DNA from: a bacterium D16-50
Lineage (GTDB): Bacteria > Bacillota > Clostridia > Lachnospirales > Lachnospiraceae
DNA: 64,000 nt
Assembly (NCBI GenBank): GCA_003612485.1
Contig: RAZA01000005.1
Location: 1-64,000 of the forward strand
Direction: 5' to 3'
Position numbers and translations under genes: made by a program
The notes under the pieces: generated by a model
Seen by the model: the letters and a program-made list of their open reading frames with translations, nothing else
The model's database searches: none
Told to the model about the DNA's origin: nothing
Part shown: in pieces, positions 17,041 to 26,095 of the stretch
How the letters are laid out: every line of letters begins with the position of its first letter
How positions within the stretch are numbered: the stretch's first letter is position 1

Positions 17041-20000
17041 ATGGGCGGAATAGGCAAATCCACATTCAGGGAAATCAAATCCAGCTTCGGACGTTTCTTG
17101 GCGATCTTTGCCATCATAGCATTGGGGGTGGGATTTTTCGCAGGTCTGAAGGTTACGAAGCAAGGCATGATGGCAACGGTTCAGGATTATCTGGACAGAC
17201 ATGCCTTTTTCGATTACCGGCTCCTCTCCACCATGGGTTTTGAGCAGGAAGATGTGGATGGTTTTGCCGGGGCGCAGTGGGTGGAGGCAGCGGAGGGGGC
17301 CGTGTCCTTCGATATTGTTTACCGTCTGGAGGACGGGAAGCAGGGCGTGGCCAAGACGCACAGCGTGACGGAGAGGCTGAACACCCTGAAGCTGATGGCA
17401 GGGAGAATGCCCCAAGGGGCACAGGAGTGCGTGGCGGACAGCAACTTATTCGGGGAGTCGGCCATCGGAAGCGTCATTTACCTTTCGGAGGACAACGAGG
17501 CGGAAGATCTGGAGCACTTCGCTTATAGGGAATATACCATTGTGGGCATTGTCCGTTCGCCGCTTTATATTCAGTATGAGAGAGGGAATACCTCTCTGGG
17601 CACAGGGCGGGTGGACGGCTACCTATACCTTTCCAGAGAGGGCTTTGCCGTGGACTATTTTACGGAGGTCTACGTGAGATTCTCTCAGGAGCATGGCTTG
17701 TACAGCGAGGAATATGCGGACTTCATCGACGGTATGGATCCGGTCTGGGAGGAGCTTGTATCGTCGGCGGCCCTGAGACGGTATGAGGATATCAAGGGGG
17801 AAGCAAAAGAGGAGCTTGCCGAGGCTGAGGCCGAGTTTCAGGATAAAAAGGCCAAAGGGGAACAAGAGCTGGCAGACGCGGCGAAAGATCTGGCTGACGC
17901 CGGGGCGGAGCTGGAAGAGGGCGAGGAGGCGCTTGCAGACGGAAGGCGGGAGCTTGAGGAGGGAAGGCAGACTCTGGCCCGGAAACGGCAGGAGCTGGCA
18001 GACGCGTACAAAATGATTGAGGAGGGCCTGCAGGAGCTTGAGGAGGGCGAAAGGACTTTGGCGCAGAAGGAGGCGGATCTGGCGGCAGGCGAGCAGGATC
18101 TGGCCTACGGATGGGCAAAGTGGCATGAGAGCGACAACGCGCTGCAGGAGGCCAGAGGGGAACTGGATGATAAAAAGGCCCAGCTGGACGCCGGAGCGCA
18201 GCAGCTGGCAGCGGCGCAGGCGGCTCTGGAGGCCGGCGGGGAGGAGACCGCGGCGCAGATCGTGGGGAGCCTTCCGCCTGATCTTCCGGAGGATCAGAAG
18301 GCTGTGGCAGCAGGCCTCGCCGCAGGTCTGCCCGCTGTGGCAAGAGGGGAGCTGTCTCTGGAAGCCTATCTGGGACAGCTGGCCCAGCTGCCTGACGGGG
18401 ACCCTCTTTTCGGAGCGCTGAAGCAGGGCCTGAGCGAGGCGGCGCAGGAGCTGGCAGGAGGTCTGGCACAAATCCAGACGAAAGAGCAGGAATTAGCCGC
18501 CGGAAGGGCCAAACTGGAGGCGGCGGAGGGACAGCTGAGTCAGGGCATGGAAGAGCTGGCAGCGGGGAAGGCGCAGCTTCAGAAGGCCGAGGGCGAGATC
18601 GGTGAAGGCCTAAAGGCGCTGGAGGATGCCGCACGCCGGCTGACGGAGGGGCGCAGGGAGCTGGAGGACGCCCGGACGGAGGCAGCCCAAGGCGAAGCTG
18701 CCATTGCGGATGCCCAGAGAAAGCTGGAGGACGCCGCCGCCACCATCGCAGAGAAAGAGAGAGAGCTGGCGGAAGGAAAGCAGGAATATGAGGATGGCCT
18801 GAAAGAATATCAAACTGCACAAAAGGAATTTCAGGAAAAGATTCAGGAAGGCCAAAATGAGCTGGATGACGCCGGAAGGGAGATCGAAGAGCTTCAGAGG
18901 CCAAAGACCTATGTGCTGGGCAGGGACACCAATGTGGGGTATGTATGCTTCGAGAGCGATTCCAACATCGTAGAGGGCATCGCGAATCTATTCCCGGCGT
19001 TCTTCTTTTTGGTGGCGGCGCTGGTATGCATCACCACCATGAATAGGATGGTGGAGGAACAGCGGACACAGATCGGCGTGCTGAAGGCTTTGGGCTACGG
19101 AAACCTGACCGTCATGAGCAAGTACATGGCCTATTCCGGGCTGGCGGCGCTGGGGGGATGTGTCTTCGGATTCTTTCTGGGGACATGGGGCTTTCCCAGA
19201 GTTATCTGGCTGTGCTATGGAATCATGTATAATGCGGATCCCATTTTTTATGTGTTTGACTGGAGCTTGGCGACCATTTCTCTGACGGTCTCCCTGCTGT
19301 GCTCCATGGGAACCACGTGGCTTTCCTGCAGGGCGGAGCTGTCTCTGGCGGCCGCTGCCCTTATGCGGCCTAAGGCGCCCAAGGCAGGCAAGCGGGTGGT
19401 TCTGGAGAGAATTCCTTTCCTGTGGAGGCGGCTGAGCTTTCTGAAGAAGGTCACTGTAAGGAACATCTTCCGCTACAAGAAGCGTCTGTTCATGATGGTG
19501 CTGGGAATCAGCGGATGCACGGCGCTACTGGTGACGGGCTTCGGCATCAAGGATTCTATAGCGGACATTGCAGCCAAGCAGTTTCAGAAGATTCAGGTCT
19601 ATGACATCGGGGTATCTCTCAAGGAAGATGTGGAGGAGGCTTTTCTGGAGCGTCTGGAGAAACTGAGGGCTTCCGGCGTGGAGGAATATTTCTGTGTCAT
19701 GGAAAAGAATATGGATCTGGTGACGGAGGCCGGAACAAAGGCCGTATGGCTGGTGGCGGGAACGGCGGAGGAGCTGCCCAGCTTCTGGGAGCTGCGCACC
19801 CCTGAGGGGGAGGATATTCCGTATCCGGGCCCAGGGGAGGCTGTGATCTCCAAAAAACTGGCGGAGGACTATGGCCTGAAGGCAGGCGATGAGATAACCC
19901 TGCGGGACGAAGATATGCGGACTCTTTCGGTGACTGTGGCTGCCGTCTACGAGAACTATATTTATAATTATGTACACATTTCGGAGGAGACCTGGAGGGG

Positions 20001-20577
20001 GCTGACGGGCAGCGAGCCGGAGAGGAGAACCATATATCTGAATCTGGCGGAGGGGCCGGAGGAGACGGGCTCGCTGGCCCATAGTCTGGCGGCGGAGCTG
20101 ATGAAGCTGGAGCAGGTGTCCAGCGTGACGGTGAATGAGGATACCATGAACCGCATAGGCACAATGATGTCCAGCCTGAACATCATCGTGGCGGTGGTGA
20201 TTTTGTGCGCGGCAGGTCTGGCCTTCATCGTACTGTACAATCTGACGAACATCAATATCACGGAAAGGGTGAGGGAGATTGCCACTGTGAAGGTGCTGGG
20301 CTTCTACAAGAAGGAGACCGCTGCCTATGTGTTCCGGGAAAACGTGCTGCTGACGCTGCTGGGAATGGCGCTTGGGCTGGTTTTGGGCTACTTCCTCCAT
20401 AGAGTGATCATGAACGAGATCAAGGTGGATCTGATCGCCTTCGATCTCTGGGTCAGCCCCCTGAGCTATCTGTACAGCGGACTGCTGACGCTGGTCTTCG
20501 CATGGCTTGTGAACATGGCAATGGGCGGGAAGCTGGAGGGCATCAGCATGACGGAATCGCTGAAGAGCGTGGACTAA
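17041..20577 (+). CDS. FtsX-like permease with giant coiled coil
   Basis: This 1,178-residue membrane protein has one N-terminal helix (about residues 18-38), an extracytoplasmic MacB-like region, a coiled coil of about 370 residues (about 250-620, Ala/Glu/Leu/Gln-rich, with AELEEGEEALADGRRELEEG-type repeats), a cluster of helices (about 640-760), a second external domain (about 800-1010) and three C-terminal helices. It is a duplicated FtsX permease. The coiled coil resembles that of YhgE/Pip-type surface proteins and could span the thick cell wall. AGGAGAGAGG precedes the ATG. With the upstream ATPase it should form a type VII ABC system; substrate unknown. Confidence 0.88.
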   Translation: MGGIGKSTFREIKSSFGRFLAIFAIIALGVGFFAGLKVTKQGMMATVQDYLDRHAFFDYRLLSTMGFEQEDVDGFAGAQWVEAAEGAVSFDIVYRLEDGKQGVAKTHSVTERLNTLKLMAGRMPQGAQECVADSNLFGESAIGSVIYLSEDNEAEDLEHFAYREYTIVGIVRSPLYIQYERGNTSLGTGRVDGYLYLSREGFAVDYFTEVYVRFSQEHGLYSEEYADFIDGMDPVWEELVSSAALRRYEDIKGEAKEELAEAEAEFQDKKAKGEQELADAAKDLADAGAELEEGEEALADGRRELEEGRQTLARKRQELADAYKMIEEGLQELEEGERTLAQKEADLAAGEQDLAYGWAKWHESDNALQEARGELDDKKAQLDAGAQQLAAAQAALEAGGEETAAQIVGSLPPDLPEDQKAVAAGLAAGLPAVARGELSLEAYLGQLAQLPDGDPLFGALKQGLSEAAQELAGGLAQIQTKEQELAAGRAKLEAAEGQLSQGMEELAAGKAQLQKAEGEIGEGLKALEDAARRLTEGRRELEDARTEAAQGEAAIADAQRKLEDAAATIAEKERELAEGKQEYEDGLKEYQTAQKEFQEKIQEGQNELDDAGREIEELQRPKTYVLGRDTNVGYVCFESDSNIVEGIANLFPAFFFLVAALVCITTMNRMVEEQRTQIGVLKALGYGNLTVMSKYMAYSGLAALGGCVFGFFLGTWGFPRVIWLCYGIMYNADPIFYVFDWSLATISLTVSLLCSMGTTWLSCRAELSLAAAALMRPKAPKAGKRVVLERIPFLWRRLSFLKKVTVRNIFRYKKRLFMMVLGISGCTALLVTGFGIKDSIADIAAKQFQKIQVYDIGVSLKEDVEEAFLERLEKLRASGVEEYFCVMEKNMDLVTEAGTKAVWLVAGTAEELPSFWELRTPEGEDIPYPGPGEAVISKKLAEDYGLKAGDEITLRDEDMRTLSVTVAAVYENYIYNYVHISEETWRGLTGSEPERRTIYLNLAEGPEETGSLAHSLAAELMKLEQVSSVTVNEDTMNRIGTMMSSLNIIVAVVILCAAGLAFIVLYNLTNINITERVREIATVKVLGFYKKETAAYVFRENVLLTLLGMALGLVLGYFLHRVIMNEIKVDLIAFDLWVSPLSYLYSGLLTLVFAWLVNMAMGGKLEGISMTESLKSVD

Positions 20578-20698
20578 AAAGAGGGGCGGGAAGCCGGAAG
20601 AAATATGAGATATAGCCGCCGCGGCGGGAAGATTTTGGATGTGGGACACCGCAGTGGGAAACCATGGAAGGCGGCGGTTCGGAAAGGATAGAAAACGG

Positions 20699-21490
20699 AT
20701 GAAATTTGATATGCACTGTCACACGAAGGAGGGCTCTCTGGACGGAAAGGCGCCCATTGAAGAGATGATCGGCATTCTGAAGGAGAGGGGCTTCGACGGA
20801 ATGCTGATCAGCGACCATGATTCCTACAACGGTTATAGGGCTTGGAAGAAGGCTCATGGGGAGCAGCCGGACAAAGAGTTTCTGGTGCTTAAGGGGGTGG
20901 AGTATGATACCATCGACGCAGGGCATATTCTGGTGATCATGCCCGAGGGCGTGAAGCTGAAGATTCTGGAGCTGAGGGGGCTGCCGGTTCATTTCCTGAT
21001 AGACATCGTCCATAGGAACGGGGGGATCCTTGGCCCTGCCCATCCCTGCGGGGAGAAGTACCTGAGCATCATGAACACCAGAAAGCACCGCAACCAATTG
21101 GCGGTGATGGACAGGTTCGACTTTCTGGAGGGCTTCAATGCCTGCGAGAGCCCGGAGAGCAACGCTGCGGCAATGGAGATCGCCGCCAGCTACGGAAAGC
21201 CTGCCTTCGGGGGCAGCGACGCGCACAAGGCGGACTGTGTGGGCATGGGATATACTATATTTGCGGAAGACATACGCTGTGAGTCTGATCTGATCAGGCT
21301 GGTGAAGGAAAAGGGACATGAGCTTTGCTCCTGCGGCGGGGAATACTATGCCGGAACCACGAAGCAGAAGATCGGAAGGGCAAATGAGCTGCTTGTGGAC
21401 GGCTTCTGGATCTACAATAGGCTGGGAAGCATGATGCGCCACAGAAAGAGGAAACTGGAGCTGAGGAAGTACTATATTCGCTTAAAATGA
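20699..21490 (+). CDS. PHP-domain phosphoesterase
   Basis: This 263-residue soluble protein has the metal-binding motifs of the PHP superfamily: MHCHTKEGS at the N-terminus, SDHDSYNGY near residue 40, a Glu in KGVEYDT, GPAHPCG and GGSDAHKAD near residue 175. PHP enzymes hydrolyse phosphate esters with two or three metal ions; relatives include histidinol phosphatase and nucleoside 3',5'-bisphosphate phosphatases. The ATG at 20699 follows GAAAGGA. It lies 121 bases after the permease gene and may be co-transcribed, but no functional link is evident. Confidence 0.85.
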   Translation: MKFDMHCHTKEGSLDGKAPIEEMIGILKERGFDGMLISDHDSYNGYRAWKKAHGEQPDKEFLVLKGVEYDTIDAGHILVIMPEGVKLKILELRGLPVHFLIDIVHRNGGILGPAHPCGEKYLSIMNTRKHRNQLAVMDRFDFLEGFNACESPESNAAAMEIAASYGKPAFGGSDAHKADCVGMGYTIFAEDIRCESDLIRLVKEKGHELCSCGGEYYAGTTKQKIGRANELLVDGFWIYNRLGSMMRHRKRKLELRKYYIRLK

Positions 21491-21573
21491 AGAAACTGTT
21501 ACGGAATTATTGCAATATTAAGCTTGTTTAAGCTGTAATTCATAAAATCTTAAGGTGCATTTTTGAAATAGTA

Positions 21574-21582
21574 TGCTATACT
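21574..21582 (+). promoter_or_regulatory. extended -10 promoter of binding-protein operon
   Basis: TGC-TATACT with no clear -35 box, about 130 bases upstream of the first gene. The leader in between contains a direct repeat GGGGCGGAATTC (21630 and 21653) of unknown role. Confidence 0.45.
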
Positions 21583-21715
21583 CAATATGTGGCTTAATGG
21601 GGCTGCGTGCTGGGTATTTACCCCAAATGGGGCGGAATTCTCATAGAAAGTTGGGGCGGAATTCCTTTTGCGGCTTCTTGGGCGGATAATATGAATGAAA
21701 GGAAGCAAGAGATAT

Positions 21716-24007
21716 ATGAGAAAGAAAGATGTATTGAAATCCGTCGGCAGGCGGATTTTGGCAATGGCTCTGTCAGCGGCTCTGGGGCTTTCCCTTATAG
21801 GGTGCGGCTCGGAGGGAGAGCAAGAGACACCTAAGAAGGAATGGGCCTATGTGCCGGAGTTTTTAACCCTCGACGCGGAGGAGGTTTCTTTCTGGGACAT
21901 GAAGGCAGTGGGGGATTATTTGTACTATTCTTCCTATACCTACGATGAGGAAACGGGGTCCGGCGATCGGAATATCTGCAGGTACTCTTTGGTGGACCAG
22001 CAGATGACAACGGTGTCGTTGGCATGGCCGGAGGATGTACTGGGAGGAAAAGGCATAAATGATTTCATGATCGGCGGCGACGGCAGCGTCTATATCACGA
22101 ATTCCGAATATAACATGGAGACGGGGAGTTCTAAGCTCTACCTACATAAATTCGATAAGGACGGCAAGTATGTCTATGGAATCGAGCCGAAGGATCCCAA
22201 GGGCAGCGACCAGTTCTGGGTGCAGGAGATGGCGGCGGACGATCAGGGGCGGATGTACCTGTACGGCGGCGGAAGCGTGCTTCTGTATGACGGAGAGGGA
22301 AAAAGCAAGGGAACCCTTTCTCTGGGCACAAATGATACCTATATCGAAAAAATGAGTCTGGGCACGGATGGAAAGGTATATATTGTATACAGTAGCTTGA
22401 ACGGAAACTCCACCACCACTCAGATGGGGCAGGCGGATTTCGAGGGCGCAAAAATAGAAACGTCCCAAGGGAGCTTTCCGAGTAATGTCAGAAGCTTTGT
22501 CATGGGAACGGAGGGGAAGTTCCTGATTAACGACGGGGGCAAGGTTCACGAGTACGATTTGGGCACGCAGCAGAAGACGGAGCTTTTTGACTGGCTGGAC
22601 TGCGACATCAACGGCAACTATGTGGAGACCTTCGGACAGATGACAGACGGCAGGTTTGTGGTGGTGGTTCGGGACTGGGAGCTGCAAGAAAACGAGGTGG
22701 TTCTTCTGACCAAAGTCAAGGCCTCGGAGGTGGCCCAGAAGGAAAATATCGTTGTAGGCACCCTATACGGCGGCTACGAGCTGAGGAGTCTTGCGGTTAG
22801 TTTCAACAAGGCCAGCGATAAATACCATGTGTCTGTCAGGGAATATATGAATTATGAAAAGATGGACGAGAATTCCTTTACAGATGCCATTGCCAGTATG
22901 AACAATGACATCACCTCCGGCAACTGCCCGGATGTGATTGATCTTTCGGAGGTGAACGTGTCTCAGCTATCTTCCAAGGGGGTCTTTGAAGATCTGGAGG
23001 GATATCTGGAAGAGAGCAGCGTCCTTAAGCTTTCGGACTTTCTTGAAAATGTTGTGGAGGCCTATACATATGATGATAAATTAATAGGCATACCTTCGTC
23101 CTTCACTCTGCAGACCTTAGTGGGTCATAAGTCAAAGATAGGGGACAAAAAGGGCTGGACTCTGGACGAGATGATTGCTTACGCCGATGAAAATCCGGAT
23201 AAGGATCTTTTTGATAGAGTGTCGAAGGGGGAGATTCTTCAGACTCTCATCATGCGGAATCAGGATGCCTTCATGGATTGGAGTACCGGGGAGTGCAATT
23301 TCAATACTGACGAATTCAAGAGTCTGCTGGAGTTCGCAAACCGTTTTCCGGACGAGGTGGATTGGGACAGCGACGCGCCTGTGACGCCTATCCGGATTCA
23401 GAACGGCGAGGTGCTTTTGGATATAGTACATATAAGTGAATTCAACAACATACAAGAGTCGTTAGAGATGTTCAAGAACGATTTGGTATGTATCGGCTAT
23501 CCCACTGCGGACGGCAGCAGCGGTCATGTCTTTAACGGCCGCAATGCCTATGCCATCGCTTCCAAGTCCAAGTGCAAGGATGGCGCATGGGAGTTTATTG
23601 AGAGTATTCTGACAAGGGAGGAAAACGAGCGGAACAGAAACGGTTTCCCTGTCCTCAAGGACAAACTGAATGCTTTGGCCCAAAAGGCTGTGGAGATTCA
23701 GTATGCCACGGACGAGAACGGGGAGCTCTGGCTGGATGAGAACGGCAACCCCATTATCTCCAACTCAGGCGGCGGCATCGGCTGGGGAGATTGGTTCTAT
23801 GAATATCATGTTCCCACTCAGGAGGAAGTGGATTTGGTTCTGGAGGTGATTAAGGCGGCTAAGCCGATGAATTACACCGGCAGCGATGAAATACTGAACA
23901 TCATTCTGGAGGATGCGGAGCCTTATTTCGAGGGACAGAAGAGCGTAGATGAGGTGGCCGGCATCATACAGAACCGAGTGGGCATCTACATCAATGAGAA
24001 CAGATAG
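21716..24007 (+). CDS. large lipoprotein solute-binding protein (propeller fusion)
   Basis: This 763-residue exported lipoprotein has a signal peptide ending in the lipobox LIGC (Cys near residue 30). Residues ~40-345 contain repeated Asp/Gly/Tyr-rich blades such as DGSVYITNSEYNM, suggesting a beta-propeller. Residues ~350-763 form a family-1 sugar-type solute-binding domain with the LAVSFNKASDKYHVSV start and NDITSGNCPDVIDL. Ordinary binding proteins of this type are about 430 residues, so this is roughly twice the usual size. It heads the permease operon and is paralogous to the product at 29185. The ATG at 21716 follows AAAGGAAG. Confidence 0.85.
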   Translation: MRKKDVLKSVGRRILAMALSAALGLSLIGCGSEGEQETPKKEWAYVPEFLTLDAEEVSFWDMKAVGDYLYYSSYTYDEETGSGDRNICRYSLVDQQMTTVSLAWPEDVLGGKGINDFMIGGDGSVYITNSEYNMETGSSKLYLHKFDKDGKYVYGIEPKDPKGSDQFWVQEMAADDQGRMYLYGGGSVLLYDGEGKSKGTLSLGTNDTYIEKMSLGTDGKVYIVYSSLNGNSTTTQMGQADFEGAKIETSQGSFPSNVRSFVMGTEGKFLINDGGKVHEYDLGTQQKTELFDWLDCDINGNYVETFGQMTDGRFVVVVRDWELQENEVVLLTKVKASEVAQKENIVVGTLYGGYELRSLAVSFNKASDKYHVSVREYMNYEKMDENSFTDAIASMNNDITSGNCPDVIDLSEVNVSQLSSKGVFEDLEGYLEESSVLKLSDFLENVVEAYTYDDKLIGIPSSFTLQTLVGHKSKIGDKKGWTLDEMIAYADENPDKDLFDRVSKGEILQTLIMRNQDAFMDWSTGECNFNTDEFKSLLEFANRFPDEVDWDSDAPVTPIRIQNGEVLLDIVHISEFNNIQESLEMFKNDLVCIGYPTADGSSGHVFNGRNAYAIASKSKCKDGAWEFIESILTREENERNRNGFPVLKDKLNALAQKAVEIQYATDENGELWLDENGNPIISNSGGGIGWGDWFYEYHVPTQEEVDLVLEVIKAAKPMNYTGSDEILNIILEDAEPYFEGQKSVDEVAGIIQNRVGIYINENR

Positions 24008-24051
24008 TTTGTGAAGAGGAATGTCCGTCTTTTGCGGGCAGGGGAGCATTC

Positions 24052-24984
24052 ATGGGAAAGAAGCAGAAAGAGGGGCGGAAGAAAACGTCCCCCGAAGAAA
24101 AGATCCATATCAAAACTACCCGAAGGACCCGGAAGCTGAAGCTGAGCTCGGGGGCGTTCATCGCCCCCAGCTTTATCGGGGTGATGCTGTTTTTCATCAT
24201 TCCCTTTATGGTAGTGATCTATTATTCCGTGCTGGATGGTCCTATCAGTGCGAATTTTGTGTTTTTTGACAACTATAAAAATATCGTGGCCAATTCCGCA
24301 TTCCGGAGGGCGGTGAGCAATACATTCTCTTTCTCTGTGGTGGCGGTGCCGCTGGCGGTGGTGCTGTCGCTGATGTTGGCAATCATGCTGGAGTCGAAGA
24401 TTCCCTTCAGGAGTCAGTTTCGGACATTCTTCCTGAGCCCTATGATGGTGCCGGTGGCATCCATTGTGCTGATCTGGCAGGTTCTCTTTCATTATAACGG
24501 AACCGTCAACGAAATTCTGGGAGCTTTCGGGGGCAGCAAGATTGACTGGCTGAAATCAGACTATGCATTAGTGGTGATAGTTATATTGTTTCTGTGGAAA
24601 AATCTGGGCTACAACATGATACTGTTCATGGCGGCCCTTGCAAGCATACCCAAGGACATTCTGGAAGTTGCCAGAATGGAGAGCGCCAAGCCGCTGCAGA
24701 CCTTTTTCTACATTAAAATCAGGTACCTATCGTCAACGCTGCTGTTCGTGACAATCATGTCCCTGATCAACTCCTTTAAGATATTCAGGGAGGTGTACCT
24801 GCTGACGGACGATTATCCTTACGATTCCATTTATACGCTCCAGCATTTCATGAACAACAAGTTCAAGCAGCTGGATTATCCGTTCCTATCTTCGGCAGCC
24901 ATATTGATGTCTCTGGTGATGATCGTAATCATAGGGATTCTTTTTATAGCGGAGAATCGGTTCGGCAGGGATATTGAAGGGTGA
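24052..24984 (+). CDS. carbohydrate ABC permease, MalF/UgpA type
   Basis: This 310-residue inner-membrane permease has a basic N-terminus and six helices. The EAA loop that docks the ATPase is ASIPKDILEVARMESAKPLQ (about residues 196-216), where the canonical EAA-G motif is degenerate. It pairs with the permease at 25090 to form a heterodimeric importer channel for the lipoproteins of the operon. GGGGAG precedes the start. Oligosaccharide import is the family function; the substrate cannot be inferred. Confidence 0.9.
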   Translation: MGKKQKEGRKKTSPEEKIHIKTTRRTRKLKLSSGAFIAPSFIGVMLFFIIPFMVVIYYSVLDGPISANFVFFDNYKNIVANSAFRRAVSNTFSFSVVAVPLAVVLSLMLAIMLESKIPFRSQFRTFFLSPMMVPVASIVLIWQVLFHYNGTVNEILGAFGGSKIDWLKSDYALVVIVILFLWKNLGYNMILFMAALASIPKDILEVARMESAKPLQTFFYIKIRYLSSTLLFVTIMSLINSFKIFREVYLLTDDYPYDSIYTLQHFMNNKFKQLDYPFLSSAAILMSLVMIVIIGILFIAENRFGRDIEG

Positions 24985-25089
24985 CGGCCTTTGGGGCGCT
25001 TCCGGATGTCTGTGGGAAGGCCGGGAGGGTTCAAAAGATTATTTTCCGATTGACTGGAATGCGTGCCCAGGCGCGCGAGAGGTAATAGA

Positions 25090-26052
25090 ATGAAAAAAGA
25101 GAGAGAAAAAAGGGCGCCTGCACTTCGCAGAGATCCCTTGTACAAGAGCAGAAAAGGGGCGAAGCATAGGAGAAGGGTTCAGACGGCCAAGATTGCCACG
25201 GGCACGATTTTTGCGGCGTTCTTTGCGATTTTGTTTCTGATGCCCATTATACTGACCATTACGAATTCCTTTATGTCTGCGTCCGAGATCGCGGCCAATT
25301 ACGGCACGGTATTTGCCACCGATGCCAACGGGGGCAAGGTGTACATATCGGAGAAAGTGAACCTGAAGTTCATTCCGGACATGGTCTCCTTCAGCCAGTT
25401 CAGCACGGTTCTTTTCAAGAGCCCGGAGTATCTGCTGAAATTCTGGAATTCCGTGATACTGGTGGGGCCCATCGTGGTGTTCCAGCTGCTGGTGGCCTCC
25501 TTCGCCTCCTACGGCTTTGCCAGATATAGGGGGAGAATCAGAGAGATCATATTCTTTGCTTATATCATACTGATGCTGATGCCATATCAGGTGACGCTGG
25601 TGCCGAACTACCTGATCAGCGACTGGCTGAATATTTTGGACACAAAATGGGCTATCTGGCTGCCGGGCATCGTGTCGCCCTTTGCAGTGTACCTGCTGAC
25701 CAAGTTCATGCGCAGGATACCGGAGTCGGTGATGGAGGCGGCCCAGATAGACGGTGCGGGAGAGTGGCAGATCTATAGGAGAATCTGTATGCCCCTATGT
25801 AAGGGAGCCATATGCTCCGCCGCCATTCTGGTGTTTATAGATTATTGGAATATGGTAGAGCAGCCCCTGATTCTGCTGACGGACCCGGAGACCCATCCCT
25901 TGTCGGTGTTCCTGAGCAAGATCAACAAGGGAGAGATCGGTCTGGCGTTTGCGGTGGCCACAATCTATATGGTGCCCAGCCTGCTGATTTTCCTTTATGG
26001 GGAGGAGTACTTGGTGGACGGTATCACCTATCAGGGCGGCATCAAGGGATAG
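25090..26052 (+). CDS. carbohydrate ABC permease, MalG/UgpE type
   Basis: This 320-residue permease has a strongly basic N-terminus (about residues 1-35), six helices and a well-preserved EAA loop, RIPESVMEAAQIDGAGEWQI. Between helix 1 and helix 2 lies a longer external loop than usual (about residues 70-125), which may contact the unusual binding proteins. GAGAGG precedes the chosen ATG at 25090. It forms the channel with the product at 24052. No MsmX- or UgpC-type ATPase is encoded in the window, so a shared ATPase elsewhere is probably used. Confidence 0.9.
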   Translation: MKKEREKRAPALRRDPLYKSRKGAKHRRRVQTAKIATGTIFAAFFAILFLMPIILTITNSFMSASEIAANYGTVFATDANGGKVYISEKVNLKFIPDMVSFSQFSTVLFKSPEYLLKFWNSVILVGPIVVFQLLVASFASYGFARYRGRIREIIFFAYIILMLMPYQVTLVPNYLISDWLNILDTKWAIWLPGIVSPFAVYLLTKFMRRIPESVMEAAQIDGAGEWQIYRRICMPLCKGAICSAAILVFIDYWNMVEQPLILLTDPETHPLSVFLSKINKGEIGLAFAVATIYMVPSLLIFLYGEEYLVDGITYQGGIKG

Positions 26053-26095
26053 AGGAATAAGGACAAGGTTAAAAATAGAGGAGAGGTATGGAGTG

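Noticed and set aside
17792..18904. Minus-strand 370-codon frame opposite the coiled coil
   Set aside because: It is the Pro/Ala/Arg-rich antisense of a Glu/Ala/Leu-rich coiled coil, a common artefact.
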